From Avichristensenella sp031549905 (GTDB taxonomy: Bacteria > Bacillota > Clostridia > Christensenellales > Aristaeellaceae), in assembly GCA_031549905.1 (NCBI GenBank), contig JAVBPC010000016.1, forward strand, positions 24,089 to 88,088: a DNA stretch of 64,000 bases. The letters are read 5' to 3'. The notes under the pieces are model-generated. The model was not told the DNA's origin. It worked only from the letters and a program-made list of their open reading frames with translations, and made no database searches. Below are positions 52,063-60,481 of this stretch, one piece after another; the first letter of the stretch is position 1; every line of letters starts with the position of its first letter. Both the position numbers and the translations under genes were made by a program.

Positions 52063-52899
52063 ATGAAAGTAATGGCCATATACGCCCATCCGGCGGACCC
52101 TGTGACCGACTGCGGAGGCACCCTGGCCCTGCACGCGGCGCGCGGCGACGAGGTCACCATCGTTTCAGTTACCCATGGCGGCCGCATCCACCCCAACATG
52201 CTGCTGGAGGAGCGGCGCAAGGCTAACCCGGATGCGGCGTTGGTTTCAGCCACCCGCGAGGAGGTCGTCGCGCTCAAACGCCGTGAACTGCTGGAAGCCG
52301 CGGCTATCCTGGGGGTCAGCAATGTCATCACATTGGATGAGGATGACAACCATGTGGGTGTGGAAGCCGAAACCGTGCACCGCATCGCGAAAACGATCGC
52401 TTCGGTTCAGCCGGATGTGATCCTGACGGACTACCCCTTAAACGCCGCGCAACCGGATACCCACACCCTGGCGACGGTGATGGTGCTCTCCGCCCTGCGG
52501 GAGGTTTCCATGTATGTGGAAAACCTGGACAACAAGCCCCAGACGCATATCAAGCAGATCTATATGACCAAGCTGCCCACTACCGCCAGGGACGCGCTGT
52601 CGCTGTACGGCGTCAGAAATGATCTGTTCATCGACATCACCCCGGTGGTTGACAAGAAGCTCCGTGCCATGCACTGCTTCAAAAGCCAGGGCTATGACGG
52701 GGACTTCGCATACAAGTTTATCGAATCCCATGACGGGGATCGGGGGAGGTCTGCCGGGGTGAACTTTGCGGAAGCCTATGTGCGGATGTACAACGAAACG
52801 CACGCGGCGCTGCCGCTGACCGAGCATGCCAAGCGAAAGGATGCCCTGACGGCGCACCGGGATTACGCCACCATCAACCTAAGGAGCATACCGCTATGA
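52063..52899 (+). CDS. PIG-L/LmbE-family deacetylase homologue lacking the canonical base Asp
   Basis: 278 residues. N-terminus MKVMAIYAHPADP corresponds to the PIG-L AHPDDE motif. His (zinc ligand) and the second Asp are kept, but the first Asp, the general base in MshB-type enzymes, is Ala. The third zinc ligand seems to be His in QPDTHTLATV. G-G-T-L-A and the VTHGGRIHPN segment match the family. Relatives remove N-acetyl groups from GlcNAc-like sugars. If the Ala is real, it either works with another base or has become a non-hydrolytic binder. It overlaps the DHDPS-like gene by 4 bases. Confidence 0.8.
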   Translation: MKVMAIYAHPADPVTDCGGTLALHAARGDEVTIVSVTHGGRIHPNMLLEERRKANPDAALVSATREEVVALKRRELLEAAAILGVSNVITLDEDDNHVGVEAETVHRIAKTIASVQPDVILTDYPLNAAQPDTHTLATVMVLSALREVSMYVENLDNKPQTHIKQIYMTKLPTTARDALSLYGVRNDLFIDITPVVDKKLRAMHCFKSQGYDGDFAYKFIESHDGDRGRSAGVNFAEAYVRMYNETHAALPLTEHAKRKDALTAHRDYATINLRSIPL

Positions 52900-53795
52900 A
52901 CGCACCCAAAGGCGTATATGTGGCTTCCGTCACACCCTGGCAGGCGCGGGGTGGCCTGGATGAGGAGGCCGTGGGCAATCTGGTGGACTACTACATTGAA
53001 AGCGGGCTTGACGGGGCTTTCTTTCCGTCGTCCTCCGGCGAGTATTTCGCGATGACGCCGGACCAGCGGGTGCGGTGTGTACAGGTGGCTGTGGAGCGGG
53101 CCGCTGGTCGGTTGCCAATCTTTGCGAACATCAGCGAGGGGAGCCTGGAAAGCGCGCTGGCCTTGGCTGGGCGGATGGCAGACGTGGGAGCGGATGCCGC
53201 CATCATGATGCCGCCAAGCTTTCACCATCACACGCAGGAGGAACTGATGACGCTGTTTACCCTGGCTGCGGACCAAAGCCCCCTGCCGCTGATCATCTAC
53301 AACCATCTGTTGCGCCTGCCGAACAAGGTGGAGATCCCGGCGCTGCTTGCGCTGCGTGCCCACCCAAACATCATCGGCGTCAAGGATACGCACAATGACG
53401 CCGCGCGCCTGATGGCCATGCATGCCCGCCAGATGGACGGCGACGGCTTTTCCGTGCTGGCAGGGGGAGACGGCATGGCTGGATACAGCGCCTTGCTTGG
53501 CATGCAGATGCTTAACGCGCTCAGTGCCGTACGGCCGGATCTGTTTCTGTCGCTTTACCGGGCCGGGCAGGCAGGGGATATTGATACCGTATCGAAGATA
53601 CAGGCCCGGGTGCAAACCCTGCTCGGACTGTTTACGACCCTTCACGGCGGCTTGAGCAGCGCATCCCTGTTCAGCCAGGCGATCAAGGCGGCACTTGCGC
53701 TGAAGGGTCTTTGCGGCACGGACGCCGTACAGCTCGGCTATCCGCTGGAAGCGTCCGATTGGGAGGCCGTGAGGGCCCTTTTGGCGCGGGTATGA
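52896..53795 (+). CDS. DHDPS/N-acetylneuraminate-lyase-family aldolase
   Basis: 299 residues. Schiff-base Lys163 in GVKDT and Tyr135 in IIYNH are the family catalytic pair. The pyruvate-binding GTTGE motif is PSSSGEYF here. It is unlikely to be lysine biosynthetic dapA because it is within a catabolic importer cluster and begins MNAPKGVYVASVTPW. Members cleave sialic acid or 2-keto-3-deoxy sugars to pyruvate and an aldehyde. That would suit a keto-acid sugar product of the preceding enzymes (inference). It overlaps the hydrolase by 4 bases. Confidence 0.85.
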   Translation: MNAPKGVYVASVTPWQARGGLDEEAVGNLVDYYIESGLDGAFFPSSSGEYFAMTPDQRVRCVQVAVERAAGRLPIFANISEGSLESALALAGRMADVGADAAIMMPPSFHHHTQEELMTLFTLAADQSPLPLIIYNHLLRLPNKVEIPALLALRAHPNIIGVKDTHNDAARLMAMHARQMDGDGFSVLAGGDGMAGYSALLGMQMLNALSAVRPDLFLSLYRAGQAGDIDTVSKIQARVQTLLGLFTTLHGGLSSASLFSQAIKAALALKGLCGTDAVQLGYPLEASDWEAVRALLARV

Positions 53796-54499
53796 AAACG
53801 GAGTGCGTCATGCTGGCGGGCGCGCGAAGCAAAGGAAACGGGGAGTTCCATCTTTGCTGGCGCGGGGATTTTCCGGCGCGCTGGGTGTTGGCGATTCACG
53901 GCAGCGGCCGGTGCGCGCAGTCGTATAGCGATGTGCCCTTTTATGCGCGGCAGCGGGAGATGTGCCTTGCCCATGGCCTGGGGTTTGCGGTGCCGACACT
54001 GGGTCAGGATGTTTGGGGCAGGCCGGAGGGGCTCTATGACCTGTGCCTGGCGGCGGACTGGCTTTGCGAAAAGACGGGTGTGCCACGGTTGGCCCTGTGG
54101 GCGACATCAGCGGGGGGAAGCCTGATGTTCCGCTATGCCCAGCGCTGGCCGGATCGCGCCGCGCTGCTGCTGGGCATGTTCCCGGTGTGGGATTTGGAAG
54201 CCTGTGCCGGGATGGAAAGCTGCGTCCGTGCCTGGGGCATCCACGATGAAGATGTGCTGTCCCAGGCGCTTTTGCCGCACAACCCTGCCAGCTATGCACC
54301 ACCGGCGCAGCCGCTGGTCATCTGTCACGGCCTTAGGGACACGGCGGTTCCCCCCGCACTGCACGTTCACGCGCTGCAAAGACTGCGGCCATTGACGCTG
54401 CATGAAACACAGGATGGTCATTCCACGGAGGCGTTTTCGCTGTACGATACGCCTTTGCTTTCACAGGCGCTGGAGAGATATGCCAAAGGAGAACGGTGA
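53792..54499 (+). CDS. Alpha/beta hydrolase (dienelactone/esterase-like)
   Basis: 235 residues from ATG 53792, overlapping the aldolase stop. The nucleophile elbow is ATSAGGS, with Ser106 as nucleophile, so Ala replaces the first Gly of the usual GxSxG. The acid is probably Asp in GLRDTAVPP, and the base is His in DGHSTEA near residue 215. An oxyanion-type HGSGR is at about 37-41. The fold and size fit intracellular esterases or acyl-peptide-like hydrolases. Deacylation of the imported sugar is the natural inference here. It overlaps the FAD gene by one base. Confidence 0.8.
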   Translation: MKTECVMLAGARSKGNGEFHLCWRGDFPARWVLAIHGSGRCAQSYSDVPFYARQREMCLAHGLGFAVPTLGQDVWGRPEGLYDLCLAADWLCEKTGVPRLALWATSAGGSLMFRYAQRWPDRAALLLGMFPVWDLEACAGMESCVRAWGIHDEDVLSQALLPHNPASYAPPAQPLVICHGLRDTAVPPALHVHALQRLRPLTLHETQDGHSTEAFSLYDTPLLSQALERYAKGER

Positions 54500-56262
54500 T
54501 GAGGGGTGTTTTCGAAACCGTAACCCATGCGGTAGACTTTTGCGTGGTGGGCGGCGGTCTGGCGGGCCTGTGCGCCGCGGTCTCAGCCGCACGGCACGGG
54601 GCGCGGGTGGCGCTCATGCAGGATAGGCCGATGCTGGGCGGCAACGCATCCAGCGAAATTCGGATGTGGATCAGCGGCGCCCATGGCCGGGATATGCGGG
54701 AAACCGGGCTGATCGAAGAAATCGCCCTGGACAACCAATATCGCAACCCGGACAAAAACTATAGCGTCTGGGACAGCATCCTGTATGAGAAGGCGCGGAT
54801 GGAGCCGAACCTTCTGTTGCTGCTGAACTGCACCTGCCTTGATGCGGATGCACAGGACGGGCGCATCACTGCCGTTCTTGGATGGCAAATGACGACCCAG
54901 CGCTACCACAAGGTGTATGCGGGCTTGTTTGCGGACTGCTCCGGCGACAGCGTGCTTGCGCCGCTGACCGGCGCGGCGTTCCGCATGGGGCGCGAGAGCC
55001 GCGAAGAATTTGGCGAATCCATCGCGCCGGAAAAGGCGGACCGAAAGACCATGGGCATGAGCTGCCTGCTGCAAGCGCGGCAGGAAGCGGTTGAAAGCGA
55101 GTTCATCGCGCCGGACTGGGCGGAAAAGATAGACGATAGCAAGCTGGCGCACCGCATGCCTGACCTGTCCCAGGTGACGGAAAACTTCTGGTACCTGGAA
55201 CTGGGCGGCGACCGGGACGCGATTGGCGACACGGAAACCCTGCGCGATGAGCTGCTGGCCCTTGCCTACGGCATGTGGGATTATCTGAAAAACGCCCCTT
55301 CCCAGCGGGAAAAGAACCGCAACTGGAAGCTGGACTGGGTCGGCATCCTGCCGGGAAAGCGGGAAAGCCGCCGCTATGTGGGGGGTGTGACCATGACCCA
55401 GGGGGATGTGCTTTCGGCGGACGGTTTTAGCGATGTGGTGGCCTACGGCGGTTGGACGATGGATGACCACCACCCGGCGGGCTTCCGCGCGAAAGAGCCG
55501 CCCAACATTTTTCACCCCGCGCCGTCGCCCTTCGCCATTCCTTACCGCGCGCTGTACTCTGTCAATGTGGAAAATCTGTTCTTTGCCGGGCGCAACATCA
55601 GCGTAACCCATGCCGCGATGAGCGCAACCAGGGTCATGGCGACCTGCGCGCTGCTGGGGCAGGCGGTTGGTACCGCGGCGGCGCTTGCGGCACAGGCGGG
55701 CTGCTTGCCCTGCGCCGTTGATGTTCGGCAGCTTCAACAGCGGCTCTTGGATGACGACTGCTACTTGCCGGGGATACCACGCATTATCCCTCCGCTCACC
55801 GCACGGGCGTCACTTGCCGCCGACGGCACCGATGCGGAGGCGCTCCGTGACGGCACAGACAGGCCCGTGGATGGCACCCAGCATGCCTGGCAAGCACGCC
55901 CGGGCCATACCGCTTGCTACACATTTGATGCGCCTACTGAACTGAGGCGCGTGCGCATTGTGTTTGACAGCGATCTGAACCGCGAAACCCTTCCGCCGCT
56001 TGAGTCGGTGTTGAAACGCAACATGTTTCACAACCGCCTGCTTGGACAGGAGGCATCCCATCCGTCCCAAACCCTGATCAGGGCCTACCGTGTGGTTGCC
56101 TGCCTGCCGGATGGAACGCAGGAAGTTCTTGCAGAGGAGCATAACAACCATCAACGCCTGCGGAGGCATGCGGTGCAGGTGACTGCGAATGCAGTTCGCC
56201 TGGAGCTGATATCCTCGTGGGGATGTGAGCAAACGCGGGTGTTTGGGTTTGAGGTGGAATAA
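54499..56262 (+). CDS. FAD-dependent oxidoreductase with C-terminal beta domain
   Basis: 587 residues from ATG 54499, with AAGGAG eight bases upstream; GTG 54496 is too close. The FAD motif VGGGLAGLCAAVSAARHG (about 16-33) is followed by LGGNASSEIRMWISG and GLIEEI, typical of the FAD_oxidored group. The second cofactor segment NLFFAGRNISVTHAAMSATR (about 355-374) closes the FAD domain. The last 150 residues look like a carbohydrate-binding-type beta domain. It probably oxidises a sugar hydroxyl of the imported substrate. Last gene of the YesNM-linked cluster; a bidirectional terminator follows. Confidence 0.85.
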   Translation: MRGVFETVTHAVDFCVVGGGLAGLCAAVSAARHGARVALMQDRPMLGGNASSEIRMWISGAHGRDMRETGLIEEIALDNQYRNPDKNYSVWDSILYEKARMEPNLLLLLNCTCLDADAQDGRITAVLGWQMTTQRYHKVYAGLFADCSGDSVLAPLTGAAFRMGRESREEFGESIAPEKADRKTMGMSCLLQARQEAVESEFIAPDWAEKIDDSKLAHRMPDLSQVTENFWYLELGGDRDAIGDTETLRDELLALAYGMWDYLKNAPSQREKNRNWKLDWVGILPGKRESRRYVGGVTMTQGDVLSADGFSDVVAYGGWTMDDHHPAGFRAKEPPNIFHPAPSPFAIPYRALYSVNVENLFFAGRNISVTHAAMSATRVMATCALLGQAVGTAAALAAQAGCLPCAVDVRQLQQRLLDDDCYLPGIPRIIPPLTARASLAADGTDAEALRDGTDRPVDGTQHAWQARPGHTACYTFDAPTELRRVRIVFDSDLNRETLPPLESVLKRNMFHNRLLGQEASHPSQTLIRAYRVVACLPDGTQEVLAEEHNNHQRLRRHAVQVTANAVRLELISSWGCEQTRVFGFEVE

Positions 56263-56319
56263 CGGAGCTGCCGTGACGTGAAAAGAGAAGGGTAACCGCA
56301 GTGGCGGCAGTTCCAAAAC

Positions 56320-56365
56320 AAAAAAAGAGAGCCAAGTCATGGGCGACAAGGCTCGCTTTTTATTG
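56320..56365. terminator. Bidirectional terminator between convergent genes
   Basis: GAGCC (56329-56333) and GTC pair with GAC and GGCTC (to 56354) across a small internal loop. On + it is followed by GCTTTTTATT, and on - by a run from the A-rich stretch AAAAAAAGAG. It serves the FAD gene and the convergent SH3-like gene. Confidence 0.75.
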
Positions 56366-56395
56366 TCAGATCAACGCAATATTAGCTTCCAGCAA

Positions 56396-57040
56396 TCACT
56401 TGGGCGCGTCGCAGTTGCCGCAAGGCACGTACCCTTTTGCCTTCGCCTCGGTGACAGAAAGCTGATAGGCGTTCTGCATGCCGGAACATGTGCTTTCTGC
56501 GTGGTAGCGCTTTCCGGTATCGGTGACCCACACCTTGTTCGCTTCTTCAATGGCCAGCAGAGCGGCCTCATGTTCTTCTGCCGTCAGCTCATCGACAAGA
56601 TCGCTGCGGATAAAGCCGGTGATGGTATCTTCGCCATCCTCAATTTCAACTTTGAACCACGTTTCAGTATCGGAGACTTCTTCATCTTCAAGGATGATAA
56701 ACACCACGCTTGCCATGTCCTTGATCTGCAAAGCGATTCCGGCCTTCGCGCTGGCCTTTTCCCGCACGTTTACACCCTTGGTGTTGGTGATGCCGTACCG
56801 GGTGTCAGGGTCGGGTGAGGTCGGCGTTGGCGATGGGGACGCGGGCGCAGCGGGATCAAGTGTGCTTTCGTCAGCAGGTGCCGTAGCGGGCGTCTGTTCG
56901 TCGTCGGTGTCCGGATCCGAAGCCGCCCCGCCGGAGGAGGCACCGGGCACGTTGAATTGGAATGCCATTGCGCCGACGGGCAGCAAGCTGATGGCAAGGA
57001 GCAACAGCAAAGAGAGAAAGGTCAAAGTGGATCGTTTCAT
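56396..57040 (-). CDS. Secreted SH3-like protein with C-terminal Cys motif
   Basis: 214 residues from ATG at 57040, with AAGGAGG eight bases upstream; the longer ORF from 57127 has no ribosome site. Signal peptide (LLLLLAISLLPVGAMA, cleavage near MA/FQF), then a Pro/Ala/Thr/Asp-rich linker, an SH3b-like domain (GVNVREKASAKAG...IKDMASV..I, W.KVEIEDGEDT.TGFIRSDLV) at about 95-160, and a C-terminal segment VWVTDTGKRYHAESTCSG...VPCGNC. The two Cys-x-x-Cys-type half-motifs resemble the metal-binding tail found after nuclease or competence domains in Bacillota. Probably wall-associated; function unknown. Confidence 0.78.
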   Translation of the reverse strand: MKRSTLTFLSLLLLLAISLLPVGAMAFQFNVPGASSGGAASDPDTDDEQTPATAPADESTLDPAAPASPSPTPTSPDPDTRYGITNTKGVNVREKASAKAGIALQIKDMASVVFIILEDEEVSDTETWFKVEIEDGEDTITGFIRSDLVDELTAEEHEAALLAIEEANKVWVTDTGKRYHAESTCSGMQNAYQLSVTEAKAKGYVPCGNCDAPK

Positions 57041-57273
57041 TTGCGATACCTCCTTCTGGGTGATCGGTATGTGTCCGCCAAGCGGGAAAATACCTGACAA
57101 GCACCGTTCGACTAATACAACGCACAAAGTATAGAAAAAATTGCATATGCAGACGGATCAGCATGATGTATTTCAACTATCAGAAATATTATTGGCAGCT
57201 GCAGCAATAAATTTTTTTACCAGGGGCATACTAGTTTGGGAATCACCACATTGCTATCGAGAGGAAGATGTAA

Positions 57274-57540
57274 ATGGGTATACTTACTTGGATTATCTTT
57301 GGCGCGCTGTCCGGTTGGATTGCCAGCATCATCATGAAAAAAAGTTCAGAGATGGGTGCGGTGGCAAACATTGTTGTGGGCGTGGTTGGCGCCATTGTCG
57401 GCGGGTTCATTGCCTCGCTGCTGGGGTTGGGCACGGTCAGCGGATTTAACGTGTATAGCATGCTGATTGCCATCGGCGGCGCATGTTTGTTGCTGCTGGT
57501 TGTTGGAATGTTTCAGCGCGGGGTTAGGAGCAAGGATTAA
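57274..57540 (+). CDS. GlsB/YeaQ/YmgE-family stress-response membrane protein
   Basis: 88 residues from ATG 57274, preceded by GAGGAAG. Opens MGILTWIIFGALSGWIASIIMK, then GAVANIVVGVVGAIVGGFIASLLG and a third helix IAIGGACLLLLVVGMF. Three small helices with Gly-rich motifs are typical of the transglycosylase-associated (GlsB) family of small membrane proteins induced by stress. It is monocistronic, followed by a terminator-like hairpin. Confidence 0.9.
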   Translation: MGILTWIIFGALSGWIASIIMKKSSEMGAVANIVVGVVGAIVGGFIASLLGLGTVSGFNVYSMLIAIGGACLLLLVVGMFQRGVRSKD

Positions 57541-57561
57541 CTCTTTTGGGTTTTATGATTC

Positions 57562-57918
57562 CTAAATAGGACAAGAGCCGTCGCAGTATCCGTGCATGGA
57601 TATTGAGGCGGCTTTTGCATGCTGTGCAAGCAATGCCTGCGACGGGGGGTATGGACCCTGATCGCAATCACGCATGTAGGTTATGGGCAAAGAACGATTT
57701 TGTATAGCAGGCGTAATGGGATGGGCAAACGTGTCGTAGGGGATGCCCAATGCCTGAGGCGAAGGCCCCACGAAGCTGATCTGCCAGCTCTCAATGTCAA
57801 TTGCGCCACTGCCTATCGTAAGGATTGCAAACAGCGCGTCCCAATAGGGGGCACAGCCTTTGATATGCGGGTATACGCGGCGGATGGTTTCGGTGCAGCG
57901 TATGGCCGGAATGCCGCG
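57562..57918 (-). pseudogene. Open - strand frame without a start codon, possible gene remnant
   Basis: A 118-codon stretch with no stop on the - strand ends at 57562; the upstream stop is at 57919-57921, with no ATG, GTG or TTG between it and GTG 57771. The translation is protein-like and aromatic-rich (RRVYPHIKGCAPYWDALFA, SFVGPSPQALGIPYDTFAHP) and codon use is native. The 3' end overlaps the glsB terminator region. No family was recognised. It may be a 5'-truncated gene, a start-less fragment, or chance. Confidence 0.4.
57575..57616 (+). terminator. Terminator of the GlsB-family gene
   Basis: An imperfect stem of about 15 bases (GCCGTCGCAGTATCC with GGATATTGAGGCGGC, several wobble or mismatched pairs) with a short loop is followed by TTTTGC. 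Confidence 0.55.
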
Positions 57919-57994
57919 TCAGCCGCTCAGCACACCTTCTGAAGCGTGCATGGGGCAGCGGCCGGTAAATGACGCGTTACACGCGGAAATAAAT

Positions 57995-58023
57995 TTGGTT
58001 TTACGTATGCTGCATGGTATAAT
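57995..58023 (+). promoter_or_regulatory. Promoter of the AraC-like membrane regulator
   Basis: TTGGTT (57995-58000), a 17-base spacer and a perfect TATAAT (58018-58023). The start is predicted near 58030, leaving only about 15 bases before ATG 58045, where GGGGGCGAGCG serves as a weak ribosome site. Confidence 0.6.
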
Positions 58024-58044
58024 GCTGCCAGGGGGCGAGCGCGA

Positions 58045-60276
58045 ATGCAGACAAGGCCGAAAAGAAGCGTCCGAACCGTTTGGTTTATATCCTATTTAGC
58101 GGTTTTGCTCATTCCGGCGGTTGCGTCGCTGCTGATCTATTTTGTGGCCATTGATGCGCTGAACCGCCAAACGCAGGAAACGAACCGTACCAATTTGCAG
58201 CTGCTGGAGCAGCAGATGGAATCCAGCGTCGAATATACCAACCGCATTGCGGATACGCTGCTGCTAAACCGCAATTTTGCCGCTGTCCGGAATTTGGGCC
58301 CTGATTTTACGGCGGCAACGCGCTTTCAGGTATATAGCTTCGTTGAAAGCAACATGAAGCAGTTCGTCGCCACGCGATTCATATCGGGACAGTTTCTGTA
58401 CCTGCGCAACAGCAACCTGATCCTTACAAACAATGCCTATCAGGATGCGGCCCGCGCACAAAAAGTGATCCTTGGCGAATGGGCGTTCACCGATGAAGCG
58501 TACGGCGACCTGCTGGAAAGCCCGCAGCAGCGCACCTATATGCCCATGCAGGTTGGCGCGACGCCATCCATCCTGTATGCACAGTCGCTGTCCACAGGCG
58601 GAAGCGATTTTGATGCGACGCTGGTCGTCGCTTTTTCGCGCGGCGCAATCATCAGTGTGCTGGATGGCGCGGCATGGAGCAGCGACGGCTTTGCGTGTGT
58701 GCTGAACAGCCAAGGGGAAGTTTTGCTGGAGAGCGGCGACACCGCGGCGATACCGCCAGAGGCGATCGTGAGCCTTCCGCTTGATATTGGTGAAAATGAC
58801 ATCACCATAGAGGGTCACCGCTATATTTGCTTCAATACGGGATTAAAGCCGAGTGGCCTTCGGTATTTGTATGCCGCGCCGTACGGTGCCGTATATCAGA
58901 AATCGAAGCTTGTGCAGGCGCTGACGATGCTGTCGCTGACCGCAGCTGTTTTGTTCAGCATGATTCTGATCGTTTTCTGGGTCCGCAGACACTACTCTCC
59001 GCTGGATGGCATCCTTGAAAGCCTCAGCGGGCGGGATTTGAAGGGTAACGAGTACGAGAAGATCCGTCAATCGATTGAACTTGGAAAGCGTGAGCGCATT
59101 GAACTGCGCGAGAGGCTGGACGCAAGCGAGGACACGCTTGGGCGTGAACTGCTGAGCCGTTTTTTGCTTGGGCGAATGCCGTATAACGCGAATACCTACC
59201 GCCTGCTATCCGAACACGGCATTGCGCTGGATATGCCCACGCATTGCGTTGTGTGCCTGAAGGTAGGCGCGGGTGACGGCGCGGATGCGCTTGAAGATGC
59301 TGCGGCCGCGCTGTTCATGTCCGCCATACTGGAACTTGCGCAGGATATGACCGCGTTCCAGTGTGCCGGAACAACACCGGTTGCGCTGGTGTTCGGCGTG
59401 CCGCATCAGCCTTCCGGGTACGTCCTGCGTCAGATGCAGGCAGGGAGAGAGCGCACGATGAACGCGCTTGGCGTGGCGCTGTACGTCGGCCTTTCGGACC
59501 GCTCGGATGACACGGCCGGTTTGCCGAACCTTTACCGGCAGGCTGACGCGGCGCTTGAGTTTGCACTGATGAACCCCGACCAGGGCGTAGCGAGGTACCC
59601 GCACCATGAGGATCACTTGCACTACTATTTCCATGTTGATGATGAACTGATGCTGCTCAAGGCCGTGCGGGATGGAAATGTGGATGATATCGGCGGCGTG
59701 ATGTACGGCGTATACGAGCGGTACGCGAAGTCGCCAAACGTTGAGATGGCCAGGTGCCTGAAATTTGATTTGATCGCCACTTGCTATCGCGTGTTTGCAT
59801 ATGCCGATGGTATCCTGCCGCGCGAAGTGTGGTATGATGCGGAGTCGGTTCAGCGGATGGAGGGGACGGACAGCATCGCAGGGCTTGTGGCATGCGTTCG
59901 CGGCGTGCTGAGCGATATCTGCGGCGCGCTGCAGGCGCATTTCGCGCAGCATAAGGACAAGCTGTCCGATCAAATCCGCGCGTATGTCGAGGCGCATTGG
60001 CCCGACCCATCGCTGTCCGTTGCCAGCATCGCGGAGACATTCGGCATGCACGCCAGCCATGTTTCGCGTACATTCAAGCTGGAAAGCGGCATAGGTTTGC
60101 TTGAGCATATCAACCGGTACCGCGTCGACCAATCCATTCCGCTGCTCAGGCAGGGCGAACCGGTTGGCAAGGTTGCGGAGCAATGCGGGTTTGCGAATGA
60201 TGCATCATACATCCGGGTGTTCAAGCAATACATAGGCGTTACGCCTGGCGTGTACCGCGACAGCCCGCCGTTGTAA
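58045..60276 (+). CDS. Membrane-bound AraC-type regulator (sensor plus DNA-binding in one protein)
   Basis: 743 residues. A short basic N-terminus is followed by a membrane helix (about 13-36), a large extracytoplasmic sensor region (about 37-288), a second helix (about 290-315) and a cytoplasmic half ending in an AraC helix-turn-helix (about 640-740): VASIAETFGMHASHVSRTFK, then VGKVAEQCGFANDASYIRVFK and YIGVTPGVYR. It lacks kinase and receiver modules, so it seems to carry the ligand signal straight to DNA from the membrane. It lies directly upstream of an LplBC-type importer at 60482-64000 and probably activates it (inference). Confidence 0.9.
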   Translation: MQTRPKRSVRTVWFISYLAVLLIPAVASLLIYFVAIDALNRQTQETNRTNLQLLEQQMESSVEYTNRIADTLLLNRNFAAVRNLGPDFTAATRFQVYSFVESNMKQFVATRFISGQFLYLRNSNLILTNNAYQDAARAQKVILGEWAFTDEAYGDLLESPQQRTYMPMQVGATPSILYAQSLSTGGSDFDATLVVAFSRGAIISVLDGAAWSSDGFACVLNSQGEVLLESGDTAAIPPEAIVSLPLDIGENDITIEGHRYICFNTGLKPSGLRYLYAAPYGAVYQKSKLVQALTMLSLTAAVLFSMILIVFWVRRHYSPLDGILESLSGRDLKGNEYEKIRQSIELGKRERIELRERLDASEDTLGRELLSRFLLGRMPYNANTYRLLSEHGIALDMPTHCVVCLKVGAGDGADALEDAAAALFMSAILELAQDMTAFQCAGTTPVALVFGVPHQPSGYVLRQMQAGRERTMNALGVALYVGLSDRSDDTAGLPNLYRQADAALEFALMNPDQGVARYPHHEDHLHYYFHVDDELMLLKAVRDGNVDDIGGVMYGVYERYAKSPNVEMARCLKFDLIATCYRVFAYADGILPREVWYDAESVQRMEGTDSIAGLVACVRGVLSDICGALQAHFAQHKDKLSDQIRAYVEAHWPDPSLSVASIAETFGMHASHVSRTFKLESGIGLLEHINRYRVDQSIPLLRQGEPVGKVAEQCGFANDASYIRVFKQYIGVTPGVYRDSPPL

Positions 60277-60481
60277 GCAAGTAAATCCACATGTTCCCGT
60301 CATCTCAATCACATTTTCAACATAGCGCATTTTTTTGATATCCGCCCTTATCAGAAAAAGAAAACCATTTCAACAATTCGCCATTGCGATTTTTATTCAA
60401 ATAGCATAGAGTGTCGCTATCGGCAAAGAAACCCGATGGCGCACTGTCTTGGGCTTCAAAAACGAAGGAGGTCATAACCCT

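Noticed and set aside
52896..53795. Annotation as dapA of lysine biosynthesis
   Set aside because: It sits in a catabolic importer operon and lacks lysine-pathway neighbours; the GTTGE motif is altered to SSSGE.
48572..53795. Classical sialic acid (nan) cluster
   Set aside because: Only the aldolase and sialidase folds fit; NanE, NanK, NagA and NagB are missing and the sialidase-like proteins are intracellular.
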